A stretch of DNA of 64,000 nt. Origin: RGIG3178 sp963674495 (GTDB lineage Bacteria > Bacillota > Clostridia > Christensenellales > QAND01). Positions 16,954 through 24,740 of this stretch are shown in pieces. Position numbers and translations under genes: made by a program. The stretch covers positions 806,001-870,000 of the forward strand of contig CAXXLG010000001.1 of the NCBI GenBank assembly GCA_963674495.2, given 5' to 3'. Every line of letters begins with the position of its first letter. Position 1 is the stretch's first letter. Under the pieces are notes generated by a model that made no database searches, was not told where the DNA came from, and saw nothing but the letters and a program-made list of their open reading frames with translations.

Positions 16954-17847
16954 ATGGATAATCTTGTATTCGATAAATTCTGCCATCTTGTGTTTGAAAA
17001 CTGCCTTGATGCCTTATTGCTTACCAGCGCCGACGGAAAAGTACATCGAGCGATTCATGCAGCATGCCAAATGTTTCAAAGGAGCGAACAGGAAATATAT
17101 GCACTGGGGCGCAATGGTTTGGTGGACTCAAATGATACCCGCTTGAAAATAGCGTTGGACAAACGCCGAGAAAACGGTATGGTACGAACTGAACTCAATT
17201 TGGTCCGTAAGGATGGCATCATTTTCCCGGCATTTTGTGCATCTCGGATATTTAAAGACGAAAGAGGTGTTGAATGGACGTCGATGATTATCCGGGATAT
17301 TACGGCTGACAAAGAAGCTGAAAATAAATTACGTGAAGCAATCGCAATATCGGAGCAAATGGCATCTCATGACGATCTTACGGGATTACTAAACCGCCGG
17401 GCTTTTATGGGCAGACTCGACCAAGAGATCCAAAAATCGAATAGAAATAAATCACCTCTATGCCTCATATTGCTTGACATAGATCATTTTAAGAATATAA
17501 ATGACAAATTTGGACACGTATATGGTGATGAAATATTAGTACATCTTGCAAAGATATTATCAAATTCTTTAAGGCCATACGATTTTATTGGAAGATACGG
17601 TGGAGATGAATTTATTATCTGTCTCACAGACACCCAGCGTGCGGACGCTTTAATGATAGCGGAACGGCTTCGATATCGTGTTGAAATTTCCGAAATGCCT
17701 TTAGCCAAGACTGTTGTAAAAACAACCATGAGCATTGTCGTGGGATGTTATCAATGTGAAATTATCGAACAGCGGGACGATTTGATTTCAAGAGTAGACA
17801 ATAACCTTTATACTGCTAAGAATAAAAGGAACTGCATTTATGGATAG
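16954..17847 (+). CDS. PAS-GGDEF diguanylate cyclase
   Basis: Makes cyclic di-GMP from two GTP. The 297-aa product has an N-terminal PAS sensor domain (about residues 1-115, ending in SMIIRDITADKEAEN) and a GGDEF domain (HDDLTGLLNRRAF to the end) with the intact catalytic motif RYGGDEF. RPYD, five residues before GGDEF, fits the RxxD inhibitory product site, so feedback inhibition is likely. No membrane helix, so cytosolic. The ATG at 16954 is used because it opens the PAS domain; the ribosome site is weak. Its promoter may lie at the IS end just upstream (16861-16881). Confidence 0.9.
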   Translation: MDNLVFDKFCHLVFENCLDALLLTSADGKVHRAIHAACQMFQRSEQEIYALGRNGLVDSNDTRLKIALDKRRENGMVRTELNLVRKDGIIFPAFCASRIFKDERGVEWTSMIIRDITADKEAENKLREAIAISEQMASHDDLTGLLNRRAFMGRLDQEIQKSNRNKSPLCLILLDIDHFKNINDKFGHVYGDEILVHLAKILSNSLRPYDFIGRYGGDEFIICLTDTQRADALMIAERLRYRVEISEMPLAKTVVKTTMSIVVGCYQCEIIEQRDDLISRVDNNLYTAKNKRNCIYG

Positions 17848-17864
17848 ATGGATTAATGAAATCG

Positions 17865-17893
17865 TTGAATAGCTCAAAAATTTCTAGTATAAT
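17865..17893 (+). promoter_or_regulatory. Promoter of the peroxiredoxin operon
   Basis: TTGAAT at 17865-17870 and TATAAT at 17888-17893 with a 17-bp spacer, 90 nt before the peroxiredoxin start and directly after the diguanylate cyclase stop. The -10 is a perfect consensus and the -35 matches four of six. Confidence 0.75.
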
Positions 17894-17983
17894 ATAATCA
17901 AACAAAATACAGATGTCCAGCTCACGGTATTATATTCATTCTATTATTATAATCACAGTAAATACAAACGGAGGTACATAGTA

Positions 17984-18658
17984 ATGGAAGAATCCAGAGC
18001 AAACAAGATGCCCTTAATTGGCGAGAAAGCTCCGTCCTTCATCGCAGTCACTACGCAGGGTAAAATTAACTTCCCTGAAGACTATCAGGGCAAATGGGTT
18101 ATACTTTTTTCTCATCCGGCAGATTTCACGCCTGTTTGCACCACTGAGTTCATGACCTTTACATCCATGCTGAATGATTTCAAAGAACTGAACACTGAAT
18201 TGATCGGTTTGTCCGTTGACTCATTGTATGCGCACATAGCCTGGTTGCGTAAAATACAGGAGTTGGAATGGAAAGGCATGAAAAATTTGGAGGTTACTTT
18301 CCCTCTGATCGAGGATATTCGGATGGAAGTTGCAAACAAGTTTGGAATGATTCAGCCGGGTCAGTCGAACACGCAGGCTGTACGAGCCGTGTTTGTTATC
18401 GATCCTGAAGCGAAGATTCGTACGATCCTGTATTATCCACTTTCCACAGGCCGTAACTTCGACGAGATCAAGAGAATTATACAGGCTCTGCAAAAAGCGG
18501 ATAAGGATAATTGTGCAACTCCCGCAGACTGGAGACCTGGTGATGATGTGATTGTGCCCACTCCCGGCTCCTGTGGCACAGCAAAGGAACGCATGGAGAG
18601 CAAAGACGAAGATATCTATTGTCTGGACTGGTTTATGTGCTTTAAGAAAGAGAAGTAA
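17984..18658 (+). CDS. Peroxiredoxin, Prx6-type
   Basis: Thiol peroxidase reducing H2O2 and organic hydroperoxides in the cytosol. The 224-aa product has the peroxidatic Cys in PADFTPVCTTEF (about residue 50) and the long C-terminal domain of the Prx6/1-Cys group (CATPADWRPGDDVIVPTPGS). Three additional Cys near the end (about 197, 213 and 219) resemble the archaeal-type enzymes that use C-terminal thiols for resolution. Ribosome site ACGGAGGTACATAGTA. A ferritin-like gene follows 30 nt downstream in the same transcript, linking peroxide removal with iron handling. Confidence 0.93.
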   Translation: MEESRANKMPLIGEKAPSFIAVTTQGKINFPEDYQGKWVILFSHPADFTPVCTTEFMTFTSMLNDFKELNTELIGLSVDSLYAHIAWLRKIQELEWKGMKNLEVTFPLIEDIRMEVANKFGMIQPGQSNTQAVRAVFVIDPEAKIRTILYYPLSTGRNFDEIKRIIQALQKADKDNCATPADWRPGDDVIVPTPGSCGTAKERMESKDEDIYCLDWFMCFKKEK

Positions 18659-18688
18659 AACAAGAATAATAATAAAAGGAGAGTAAAC

Positions 18689-18994
18689 ATGCCCGAATTT
18701 AGCAGAGCATTTTCAGGGACGGCCAAAGGCCGTAAGTTAACCGATCAGGAATTGATACGAGAAATCCGTTTTATGATTGCGGCGGAATATGAAGCCATCC
18801 AAATGTATATGCAGTTGGCCGAATCCATCGACAACAAACTTGCCATTGAGGTATTGAAGGACATTGCGGATGAAGAACGCGTGCATGCGGGAGAATTTCT
18901 CCGCTTGCTCAAAGAACTTGATCCTCAAGAAGAAGTATTTTATGCTGAGGGTGCTAGTGAAGTGGAAGAGGAAATAGAAGAGCTGAAGAAATAG
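18689..18994 (+). CDS. Encapsulin-type ferritin-like (demi-rubrerythrin) protein
   Basis: A 101-aa two-helix half-ferritin: AAEYEAIQMYMQLAESI gives the first metal-binding Glu and DEERVHAGEFLRLL gives the ExxH pair. This matches the encapsulated ferritin family, in which the di-iron ferroxidase site forms between subunits of a dimer. The tail (ASEVEEEIEELKK) has no recognisable cargo-loading peptide, and no encapsulin shell gene is in the window. Ribosome site AAAGGAGAG. Co-transcribed with the peroxiredoxin and closed by a terminator, which suggests joint protection from peroxide and free iron. Confidence 0.82.
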   Translation: MPEFSRAFSGTAKGRKLTDQELIREIRFMIAAEYEAIQMYMQLAESIDNKLAIEVLKDIADEERVHAGEFLRLLKELDPQEEVFYAEGASEVEEEIEELKK

Positions 18995-19012
18995 AATTTA
19001 TTGCTACAGAAG

Positions 19013-19046
19013 AAAAAGCGGCGAGAATATTTTCTGCCGCTTTTTT
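19013..19046 (+). terminator. Rho-independent terminator
   Basis: AAAAAGCGGC and GCCGCTTTTTT form a stem with an ~11-nt loop and end in a T run, 19 nt after the ferritin-like gene. Ends the peroxiredoxin operon. Confidence 0.9.
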
Positions 19047-19062
19047 AATATTGAAATATTTT

Positions 19063-19701
19063 TTACTTTTTATATTTTAATCTGTTTCCAAACGAGTTAG
19101 ATAGCAACTCTTTAATCGACTTGTGCGCATGCTGGGAGTGGATAAACTTGATCGTTTCTCTGTTTGTCAGCGTCAATTCAAACCTGCCTTGCTTCACGCT
19201 TGATGTAGAATCTCCTGTGTTGACAGTTTCAGAAAATCCCCTGAAGTAAACCCGTGTAATGACTGGATGGTCGATCACAATATTCGATGGATCCTCGGCC
19301 AGTATAGCACTTATGGGCATCGTATAATATTTTTTATGATACTCCGACCAAAAGCGCATCATCTGAGCGCTGCCTTTAAAGAACCCCTTCCCCTCGGCTT
19401 TGACCTGTTGGGAGACCTTGGCGCTTTCCGCTTTCTGTAATGCCGGCGTCAGGTGCGCCAATACAACTTTGTCCTGCAAAAATACAATATGGCATGGCGC
19501 CATTTTCACCATGGAGTATTTGCGCTGGGCCTGAAAAACCCATAGAACCTTTTCGGCAGGTCGCGCGGCGGGTGCGGCGGGCGCAGCCTGCGCCTGCGGC
19601 TGTGGGCTGTTTGCCGGTTGACCGGTCGATACATTGTGCCCGCACCGTGTGCAGAAATTGCTGTTCGGGCCCATTGGATTTCCACATTGGCTGCAATACA
19701 T
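19063..19701 (-). CDS. Zinc-ribbon protein of unknown function
   Basis: Product of 212 aa starting with a zinc ribbon (CSQCGN...CTRCGHN, four Cys in the first 22 residues), a Pro/Ala/Gln linker (about 28-55) and a C-terminal domain of ~150 aa rich in beta strands. This includes MVKMAPCHIVFLQDKVVLAHL, PISAILAEDPSNIVID and FELTLTNRETIKFIHS, which resembles a PH-like/GRAM-like fold, though I cannot name a family. Ribosome site CAGGAGAATAAAAA. No membrane segment. It stands alone, convergent with the peroxiredoxin operon terminator. Confidence 0.65.
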   Translation of the reverse strand: MYCSQCGNPMGPNSNFCTRCGHNVSTGQPANSPQPQAQAAPAAPAARPAEKVLWVFQAQRKYSMVKMAPCHIVFLQDKVVLAHLTPALQKAESAKVSQQVKAEGKGFFKGSAQMMRFWSEYHKKYYTMPISAILAEDPSNIVIDHPVITRVYFRGFSETVNTGDSTSSVKQGRFELTLTNRETIKFIHSQHAHKSIKELLSNSFGNRLKYKK

Positions 19702-19824
19702 TTTTTATTCTCCTGGTGCTAATTCTAACCCTGTCTTATCGTACCATATATTTGTATATCTCGTAATCTCCGGTTTTCGGTATGGATTCTTCGCCCTCAG
19801 TAGTTGGCAAGAGCGATCATCGAT

Positions 19825-21975
19825 TCATCGATAGGCTGACCATTCGTAGTAATAGGTGACGGTATTGCCTTGGCCCACAAGGGTAAGGGTCATCGAACCA
19901 CCCATGGAAAGCCCATCTCCTTCCGCCGTGACCGTGCCCGTAAACACCGCGGATGTCGTTAACTTAATCCCGTACATGGATTCGGTTCCAGATAGGGCGA
20001 AGTTTAGATTCGTTCCATCGTTTGAGACGATGACACCCGTAGAGAAGCCTTGGACATTGGCTGTTCCTGCACTATTGTTAAAAGATAGGGACAAGCTAAT
20101 CGGGTTATCCGGTTCAATGTCTTCCACATCATCCCCACCAACGAGAATAGCAGTACCGGTCCACGTGCCGGTCAGGTCAAGAAGCATCGGGTCGGGGATC
20201 GTCGGATCGAGGGAGAGTGTTGCACAGCCTCCGTTATCCAGCCTTGTTACGCGAACAAACACCGGTTCATCCCCAAGCGTAAGGTCCCACGACGTTGCGC
20301 CGCCGGCTGTAACGCGCTGCGTGCTGCTTCCGCCTAAGGCATACTGCCCGCCGGACACCTCGATTTTAACGTCCGCGCTGCCGTTCAAAGCCATAGGGAT
20401 GCCTGCAGTCACCTTGTATTCCAGCGGCCCGCCCGAGGCACTGAGCGATACGAATGTGTTATTGAACAGCTGATCGAACGTATAGGGTGCCTTCCCTTGT
20501 TCCTCCCTCAAATCATTGATCGTTTTCAAAACGGCCACATCCACGCGCAAAACGCCGGCGCCCATACCTTGCGGAATGGGAATGGACTGGTTGCCGGTGG
20601 TAACGCCCTTGGCAGCAGTTTCCACAAGGAGTTCTTTGACCTGTGCGGCTGAAAGCTCAGGATTTATGGATTGGATCAGAGCGATCGTGGCCGTCACCTG
20701 CGGCGCGGCAAAACTTGTTCCGCTTGCCGTGACGGGTTTACCGTCCTTATCCACACCCAATACCATTTTCACACCGGGTGCCGACAACGTTACCTCCCCA
20801 TCGTCCGTGGCAAAATTGGAAAAGTCCGCCCGTTTACCGTCGTTTTGCAAAGCGCCAACCGTGATCACGTTGGGCAGGTTCAATCCGGCTGGGTAATAAT
20901 TTTTCCCGTTCAAAGCGCCTTTGCTTTTATCGGCTTCCGCCTCGTTGCCCGCCGCCGCAACAAAGATAACGTCCGGATTGGTTTCTTGTATCTTCTTGAA
21001 GAATTTCTCATAAGCCTTGCTTACAAACTCGAGGTCGTCGTTGGGTGCTTTTGGACCATAGGAACAGTTGATCACCGTTGCGCCATTGTCCACCTGTTCC
21101 TTTAAATAAACAAGCGCCTTGACCGTATAGGTATAATCCACTCCGTCCACCGTCTCGGTCGCCTGCGTTATGTCGTCTTCATCGGCTATCGTAGTTTGAA
21201 AACTCTTTTTCCCATCATATAGATTCGTAACGTCTATGTTGAGGTTTTCCTCCAGCACACTGGCGACACCCACCATGCCGCTGTTCTCGGGATCTGCGCC
21301 GATCACGTGGGTTACCATAGTACCATGATTCAATCCATCGTCTATAATCTGATCGCTGTCGTTCTTCTCCGGCTCGTCGGTTGTATCGCCGGTGACCTTC
21401 ACTTTGCCAGAAAACTCATCGGATCCAGTATAGATTGCATCGTCAAGTACACCTACATTCACCTTGTTCAGTTCAACGCCGCTGCCCTTAATGATGCGCC
21501 ATGCATTCTCCATGCCAATGGTATTGTAATGCGCCGCGTTGGCCGTATTCTCAAATATGGGGTCCTTGAGTGCGGTACAGGGCGTTCCCTCTATGTCTTT
21601 GCCATAAACCTCCACATTAGGGAACGCAGCCTCCACTCCATCCATCGCCAAAGCGGCATCTATCGCCGCCGTAAGCTCGGCTTCGGTGGTGAAGTTCGTC
21701 TCAAGCTGATAGAGGTTGATCATCTCCATCTGCCCGACAACATCGCCACCGATCTGTTTCAGGAGGGTTACAGCTTCCAGTTTGTCTATATCATCTTCAA
21801 ATACAACGACAATCTGGTTTACAGGGACATTGCCCCATTTCTCTGTATCAACAATGGAGACGGCATCGGGCTCTTTAAAGGTAGATTCCCCTAATGCCTC
21901 ACTCTTTGTATTACCGCAGCCAAACAAACCGGCTCCCATGAGTATTGCCATGAACAATGCGAGAAAACGTTTCAT
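19825..21975 (-). CDS. Secreted subtilisin-like protease, lipoprotein
   Basis: Product of 716 aa: signal peptide with lipobox LFGC (Cys at about 20), a propeptide-like segment (about 35-130, with VNQIVVVFEDDIDKLEA), the S8 catalytic domain with Asp in VGVLDDA (near 177), His in NHGTMVTHV (near 217), Ser in ASGTSFAAP (near 420) and Asn of the oxyanion hole in VAAAGNE. A C-terminal ~230-aa region of beta-sandwich character follows (GTWTGTAILVGGDD...). It is probably anchored outside the membrane and degrades proteins or matures surface proteins. Single gene, divergent from nothing close. Confidence 0.92.
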   Translation of the reverse strand: MKRFLALFMAILMGAGLFGCGNTKSEALGESTFKEPDAVSIVDTEKWGNVPVNQIVVVFEDDIDKLEAVTLLKQIGGDVVGQMEMINLYQLETNFTTEAELTAAIDAALAMDGVEAAFPNVEVYGKDIEGTPCTALKDPIFENTANAAHYNTIGMENAWRIIKGSGVELNKVNVGVLDDAIYTGSDEFSGKVKVTGDTTDEPEKNDSDQIIDDGLNHGTMVTHVIGADPENSGMVGVASVLEENLNIDVTNLYDGKKSFQTTIADEDDITQATETVDGVDYTYTVKALVYLKEQVDNGATVINCSYGPKAPNDDLEFVSKAYEKFFKKIQETNPDVIFVAAAGNEAEADKSKGALNGKNYYPAGLNLPNVITVGALQNDGKRADFSNFATDDGEVTLSAPGVKMVLGVDKDGKPVTASGTSFAAPQVTATIALIQSINPELSAAQVKELLVETAAKGVTTGNQSIPIPQGMGAGVLRVDVAVLKTINDLREEQGKAPYTFDQLFNNTFVSLSASGGPLEYKVTAGIPMALNGSADVKIEVSGGQYALGGSSTQRVTAGGATSWDLTLGDEPVFVRVTRLDNGGCATLSLDPTIPDPMLLDLTGTWTGTAILVGGDDVEDIEPDNPISLSLSFNNSAGTANVQGFSTGVIVSNDGTNLNFALSGTESMYGIKLTTSAVFTGTVTAEGDGLSMGGSMTLTLVGQGNTVTYYYEWSAYR

Positions 21976-22398
21976 AATGATCTCTCCCTATAATGCTCTG
22001 TGATACCAAGTAATTATATCCCAATTATTCAGTCCATACAATAACATTATAATCAATCAAGTACTTTCTAATAGGTTGCATAATGATACAAAATGATATG
22101 GAGAACACTCCGACTCGAACTGCCGGATCTTCTTTGCGCCTACCCGTCCGTTCATCTTCGGTTTTTTTGTACTTTTAATGTAAAAAGCAGTGCAAATAAA
22201 TATCGTTTCCCCGATCTTTTACCGCTGTTATGTATGCCGCTTTTGCAATTTATTCTGATGCGGTTTGCTTTTGCACCTATGCTTTTTCGTTAAAGGCAGC
22301 GAATTACCCCCCTTTTCCTAGATTCCGCTGGAGAGGGAAAGCTCAGCCCCCTCCGGTGCGTGACCCCCGAATCATCGATTCCACTAAGGGGGGGATCC
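21976..22398. other. Intergenic at the left edge of the phage-like element
   Basis: About 420 bp without a supported gene. It separates an ordinary chromosomal gene from HNH, so the left boundary of the phage-derived DNA is probably here. A tRNA-3'-end-like stretch at about 22098-22130 (TGGAGAAC...CTCGAACT) is not the tRNA-Ala core and does not fold properly. No att repeat was found. Confidence 0.5.
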
Positions 22399-22635
22399 TC
22401 AAGATCTCTTTCTTGGTTCGATCTTATTATGGCACTTATCGCATAAAGCCTCGCCGTTTTCTACGACATAAGCTAGCTCAGGATACTCATCAATGGGTTT
22501 CTTGTGATGTGCGTGTGTAGCGGCCGTCTTACGCCCATACTTTGCGCACTCTTCGCATAGATACTTTGCGTTTCGAAGAATCTTTTCACGCCATGCTTTA
22601 TGCTTCGAGCTTTGATAATGCTTATTGCCTGGCAC
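22399..22635 (-). CDS. Phage HNH endonuclease
   Basis: Small 78-aa HNH nuclease: zinc-binding Cys pairs CEECAKYG and CDKCHN around the core ATHAHHKKPIDEYPELAYVVENGEAL, with the catalytic HH and the final HN. In Gram-positive phages this gene usually lies just before the terminase genes and helps DNA packaging. Here nothing phage-like follows. Start GTG at 22635 shares its G with the TAG stop of the methylase gene, so translation is coupled. Confidence 0.9.
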   Translation of the reverse strand: MPGNKHYQSSKHKAWREKILRNAKYLCEECAKYGRKTAATHAHHKKPIDEYPELAYVVENGEALCDKCHNKIEPRKRS

Positions 22636-23831
22636 TATTTTAATTCCTTCGTGGCTTTTATCCCTGTTAGCGCTTCCCAGCGCCTAATGATAACGTCACA
22701 GTATTTAGGGTCAAGCTCCATCATGAAGCAACGCCTTTTTGTTTTCTCGGCGGCAATCAAGGTCGTCCCGGATCCTCCGAAGAAGTCGATCACGTTGTCA
22801 TCTGCTCTGCTGCTGTTTTGGATCGCGCGCACGACCAACTCAATGGGTTTCATTGTAGGATGCTCATCACTCCGGCGAGGTCTTGGAATCTCCCATACAT
22901 CATCCTGCGTCCTGTCTTTAAGCGGAAACAATCTTTTACTTCCATCCAACCACCCGTACCAGATTGGTTCGTATCGTGTATGGTAATCTTTACGGGAGAG
23001 CACCAGACTGTCCTTTGCCCAAATAATTGTGCTGGACCAATGAAATCCGCATGCTGCCATAACTGTCATTAGATTGCCCCACTCTTGTGCTGACATGACC
23101 ATGTACATCATTGCACCTGGTACAATGGCAGATTTGATGCAGGTGATCGCTTTGGTTAAAAACTCACCGAACATTTCCGTTGACATATGGTCATTGAGTA
23201 TCGTGCGAGGCTTCCAGCTTGGGTGCTTCTCATCGCTGCCGTAGTCTACATTCCAAGGAGGATCAGTAAAAACGATCTGAGCCTGCTCACCTTGCATCAA
23301 GAGAGCGACATCTTCTGGCGAGGTGCTGTCACCGCACATCAATCGATGACGTCCCAGCAGCCATACCTCGCCCAATTTCACGATCGGTTCTTCGGTTAAA
23401 GCGCTGTCGATATCAAAGTCATCGTCAGTTCTGTCCATTTCTGTCTGTGTCGAAACCAAATCTCGAATTTCATCGGGCGTCCAACCAACGATATCCAATG
23501 AGTCGAGGTCGTTGATCAGTTCAGCGAGGATATCTTCATCCCATGATCCCAATTCAGCTGTGCGATTGTCTGCAAGTGCGCGTTTCACCGCACTTGCATC
23601 GTCATCATCAACAAAGAAAACAGCACAGGTCTCCCATCCCATGCGCCGCATTGCTTCCACCCTGCCGTTTCCAATAAGAATCTTGTTTGTCCCGCGCTGC
23701 ACCACAATTGGAGCATGCTGACCAAATCTCTCCAATGATCGTATAACCTCGCCGATGTTGCGCTCGTTGTGTTTACGCGCATTCTTTTCATCGATCTTTA
23801 GAGATTCAATAGATACATCAGTAATCTCCAT
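22635..23831 (-). CDS. ParB-domain DNA adenine/cytosine methyltransferase
   Basis: Product of 398 aa: an N-terminal ParB/Srx-like domain (about 1-115; ARKHNERNIGEVIRSLERFG, GNGRVEAMRRMG) fused to an N6-adenine or N4-cytosine methyltransferase of the beta type, with catalytic TDPPWNVDYG (near 190) before the SAM-binding DFFGGSGTTLIAAE (near 365). This fusion is common in phages and protects phage DNA from restriction. Start ATG at 23831 behind GGAGTGGACAGAC. It is separated from the upstream cassette by a terminator and followed by an overlapping HNH gene. Confidence 0.93.
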   Translation of the reverse strand: MEITDVSIESLKIDEKNARKHNERNIGEVIRSLERFGQHAPIVVQRGTNKILIGNGRVEAMRRMGWETCAVFFVDDDDASAVKRALADNRTAELGSWDEDILAELINDLDSLDIVGWTPDEIRDLVSTQTEMDRTDDDFDIDSALTEEPIVKLGEVWLLGRHRLMCGDSTSPEDVALLMQGEQAQIVFTDPPWNVDYGSDEKHPSWKPRTILNDHMSTEMFGEFLTKAITCIKSAIVPGAMMYMVMSAQEWGNLMTVMAACGFHWSSTIIWAKDSLVLSRKDYHTRYEPIWYGWLDGSKRLFPLKDRTQDDVWEIPRPRRSDEHPTMKPIELVVRAIQNSSRADDNVIDFFGGSGTTLIAAEKTKRRCFMMELDPKYCDVIIRRWEALTGIKATKELK

Positions 23832-23854
23832 GTCTGTCCACTCCAATTCACAAA

Positions 23855-23887
23855 ACAAAAAAGACCGGATATCGTCACCCAGTCTTT
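23855..23887 (-). terminator. Terminator closing the ATPase/protease cassette
   Basis: On the minus strand AAAGACTGG and CCGGTCTTT form a 9-bp stem (one G-T pair) with a 10-nt loop, followed by TTT. It lies after the 222-aa gene and just before the methylase gene, separating the cassette from the phage genes. Confidence 0.75.
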
Positions 23888-24003
23888 GGATTTTTCCTAT
23901 TGTAAGAAGTGTACATGCTATATAGACATACGAAAAGGACATGATTTGGACAAGGTAAATGGTAAATTTTCAATTGCCCCTGGCCTGAATTGATTGTTTG
24001 CAA

Positions 24004-24672
24004 CTAGTCAAGATCTATTAATCTTATTAGAGCCTTGTCGTTTCTGGTTCTCTTGTTCGCTGGTATAGCTAAAGCAGCACAATACTTCGCATAGATCCAT
24101 AGACCTTTGTCAGCTTCTCGATATCCAAATTTGTCTATATCAACTGTTTCTAAAAATTTGTCCAGAAAGTCAACATAGTACGAATATTCTTTGAAATTCA
24201 TGCCCAATTTCTCATCTGTTATCTTGGAAATCCATTTATAATCCTTATTCGCTCTTATTAATAAATTGCTAATAGCGCTATCGTATATTGGATATTTATT
24301 TGGATTATGAAATGAACAGTATTTTGTTGCGAAAGAGTAATTATCTCGCTCTTTTCCGGATTTCTTAACTATGATCCCGGCACCTATTCTTATGCAGTCA
24401 ACGGCTCTCTTGTCGCCTTCATTTAGCATATTATTCAGCTTTACAATATTAACAATATGGTTAGCCATTGAGAGAATATCGAAGATCTGCGTGGAATAGA
24501 TAGAATTGATAAGTGTCGCTTTAAGTATTACTTCAGCAAAGTCTGTATTATTGGAGTAATCTTTAACAGCCCGATTGATCGCCTTATCAGGTTCCGCATA
24601 CTGCCAGTTTGAATTAAACACATTCATGCATTTAATAATCATGCTTTTATCAACAACACCACTCTTTGTCAT
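24004..24672 (-). CDS. Unrecognised 222-aa protein, third gene of the defence-like cassette
   Basis: No family recognised with certainty. It is a mostly helical soluble protein with no membrane segment. The N-terminal half is rich in Asn/Lys/Ile (MANHIVNIVKLNNMLNEGD). The most distinctive stretch is SFATKYCSFHNPNKYPIYDS (about 128-147), reminiscent of proteins with an HhH-glycosylase-like helical core, then KGLWIYAKYCAALAIPAN near the end. Start ATG behind GCGGGGTG. It begins 68 nt after the protease stop, on the same strand, with no terminator between, and a terminator follows it. It is likely part of the AAA/subtilase transcript. Confidence 0.6.
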   Translation of the reverse strand: MTKSGVVDKSMIIKCMNVFNSNWQYAEPDKAINRAVKDYSNNTDFAEVILKATLINSIYSTQIFDILSMANHIVNIVKLNNMLNEGDKRAVDCIRIGAGIIVKKSGKERDNYSFATKYCSFHNPNKYPIYDSAISNLLIRANKDYKWISKITDEKLGMNFKEYSYYVDFLDKFLETVDIDKFGYREADKGLWIYAKYCAALAIPANKRTRNDKALIRLIDLD

Positions 24673-24740
24673 TTAAACACCCCGCTTTGTTCTGTCAGCG
24701 CCTCTCATAGATAAGCTGTTTCCGGTATTGTCTAAGAGGC

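Noticed and set aside
17930..17983. PerR box before the peroxiredoxin gene
   Set aside because: An AT-rich TTATTATAAT stretch is present but does not match the 15-bp PerR palindrome.
22098..22135. tRNA 3'-end-like sequence that might be the left att site of the phage-like element
   Set aside because: It shares TGGAGA and CGAACT with the tRNA-Ala core but with different spacing and intervening sequence, and its T-stem does not pair.
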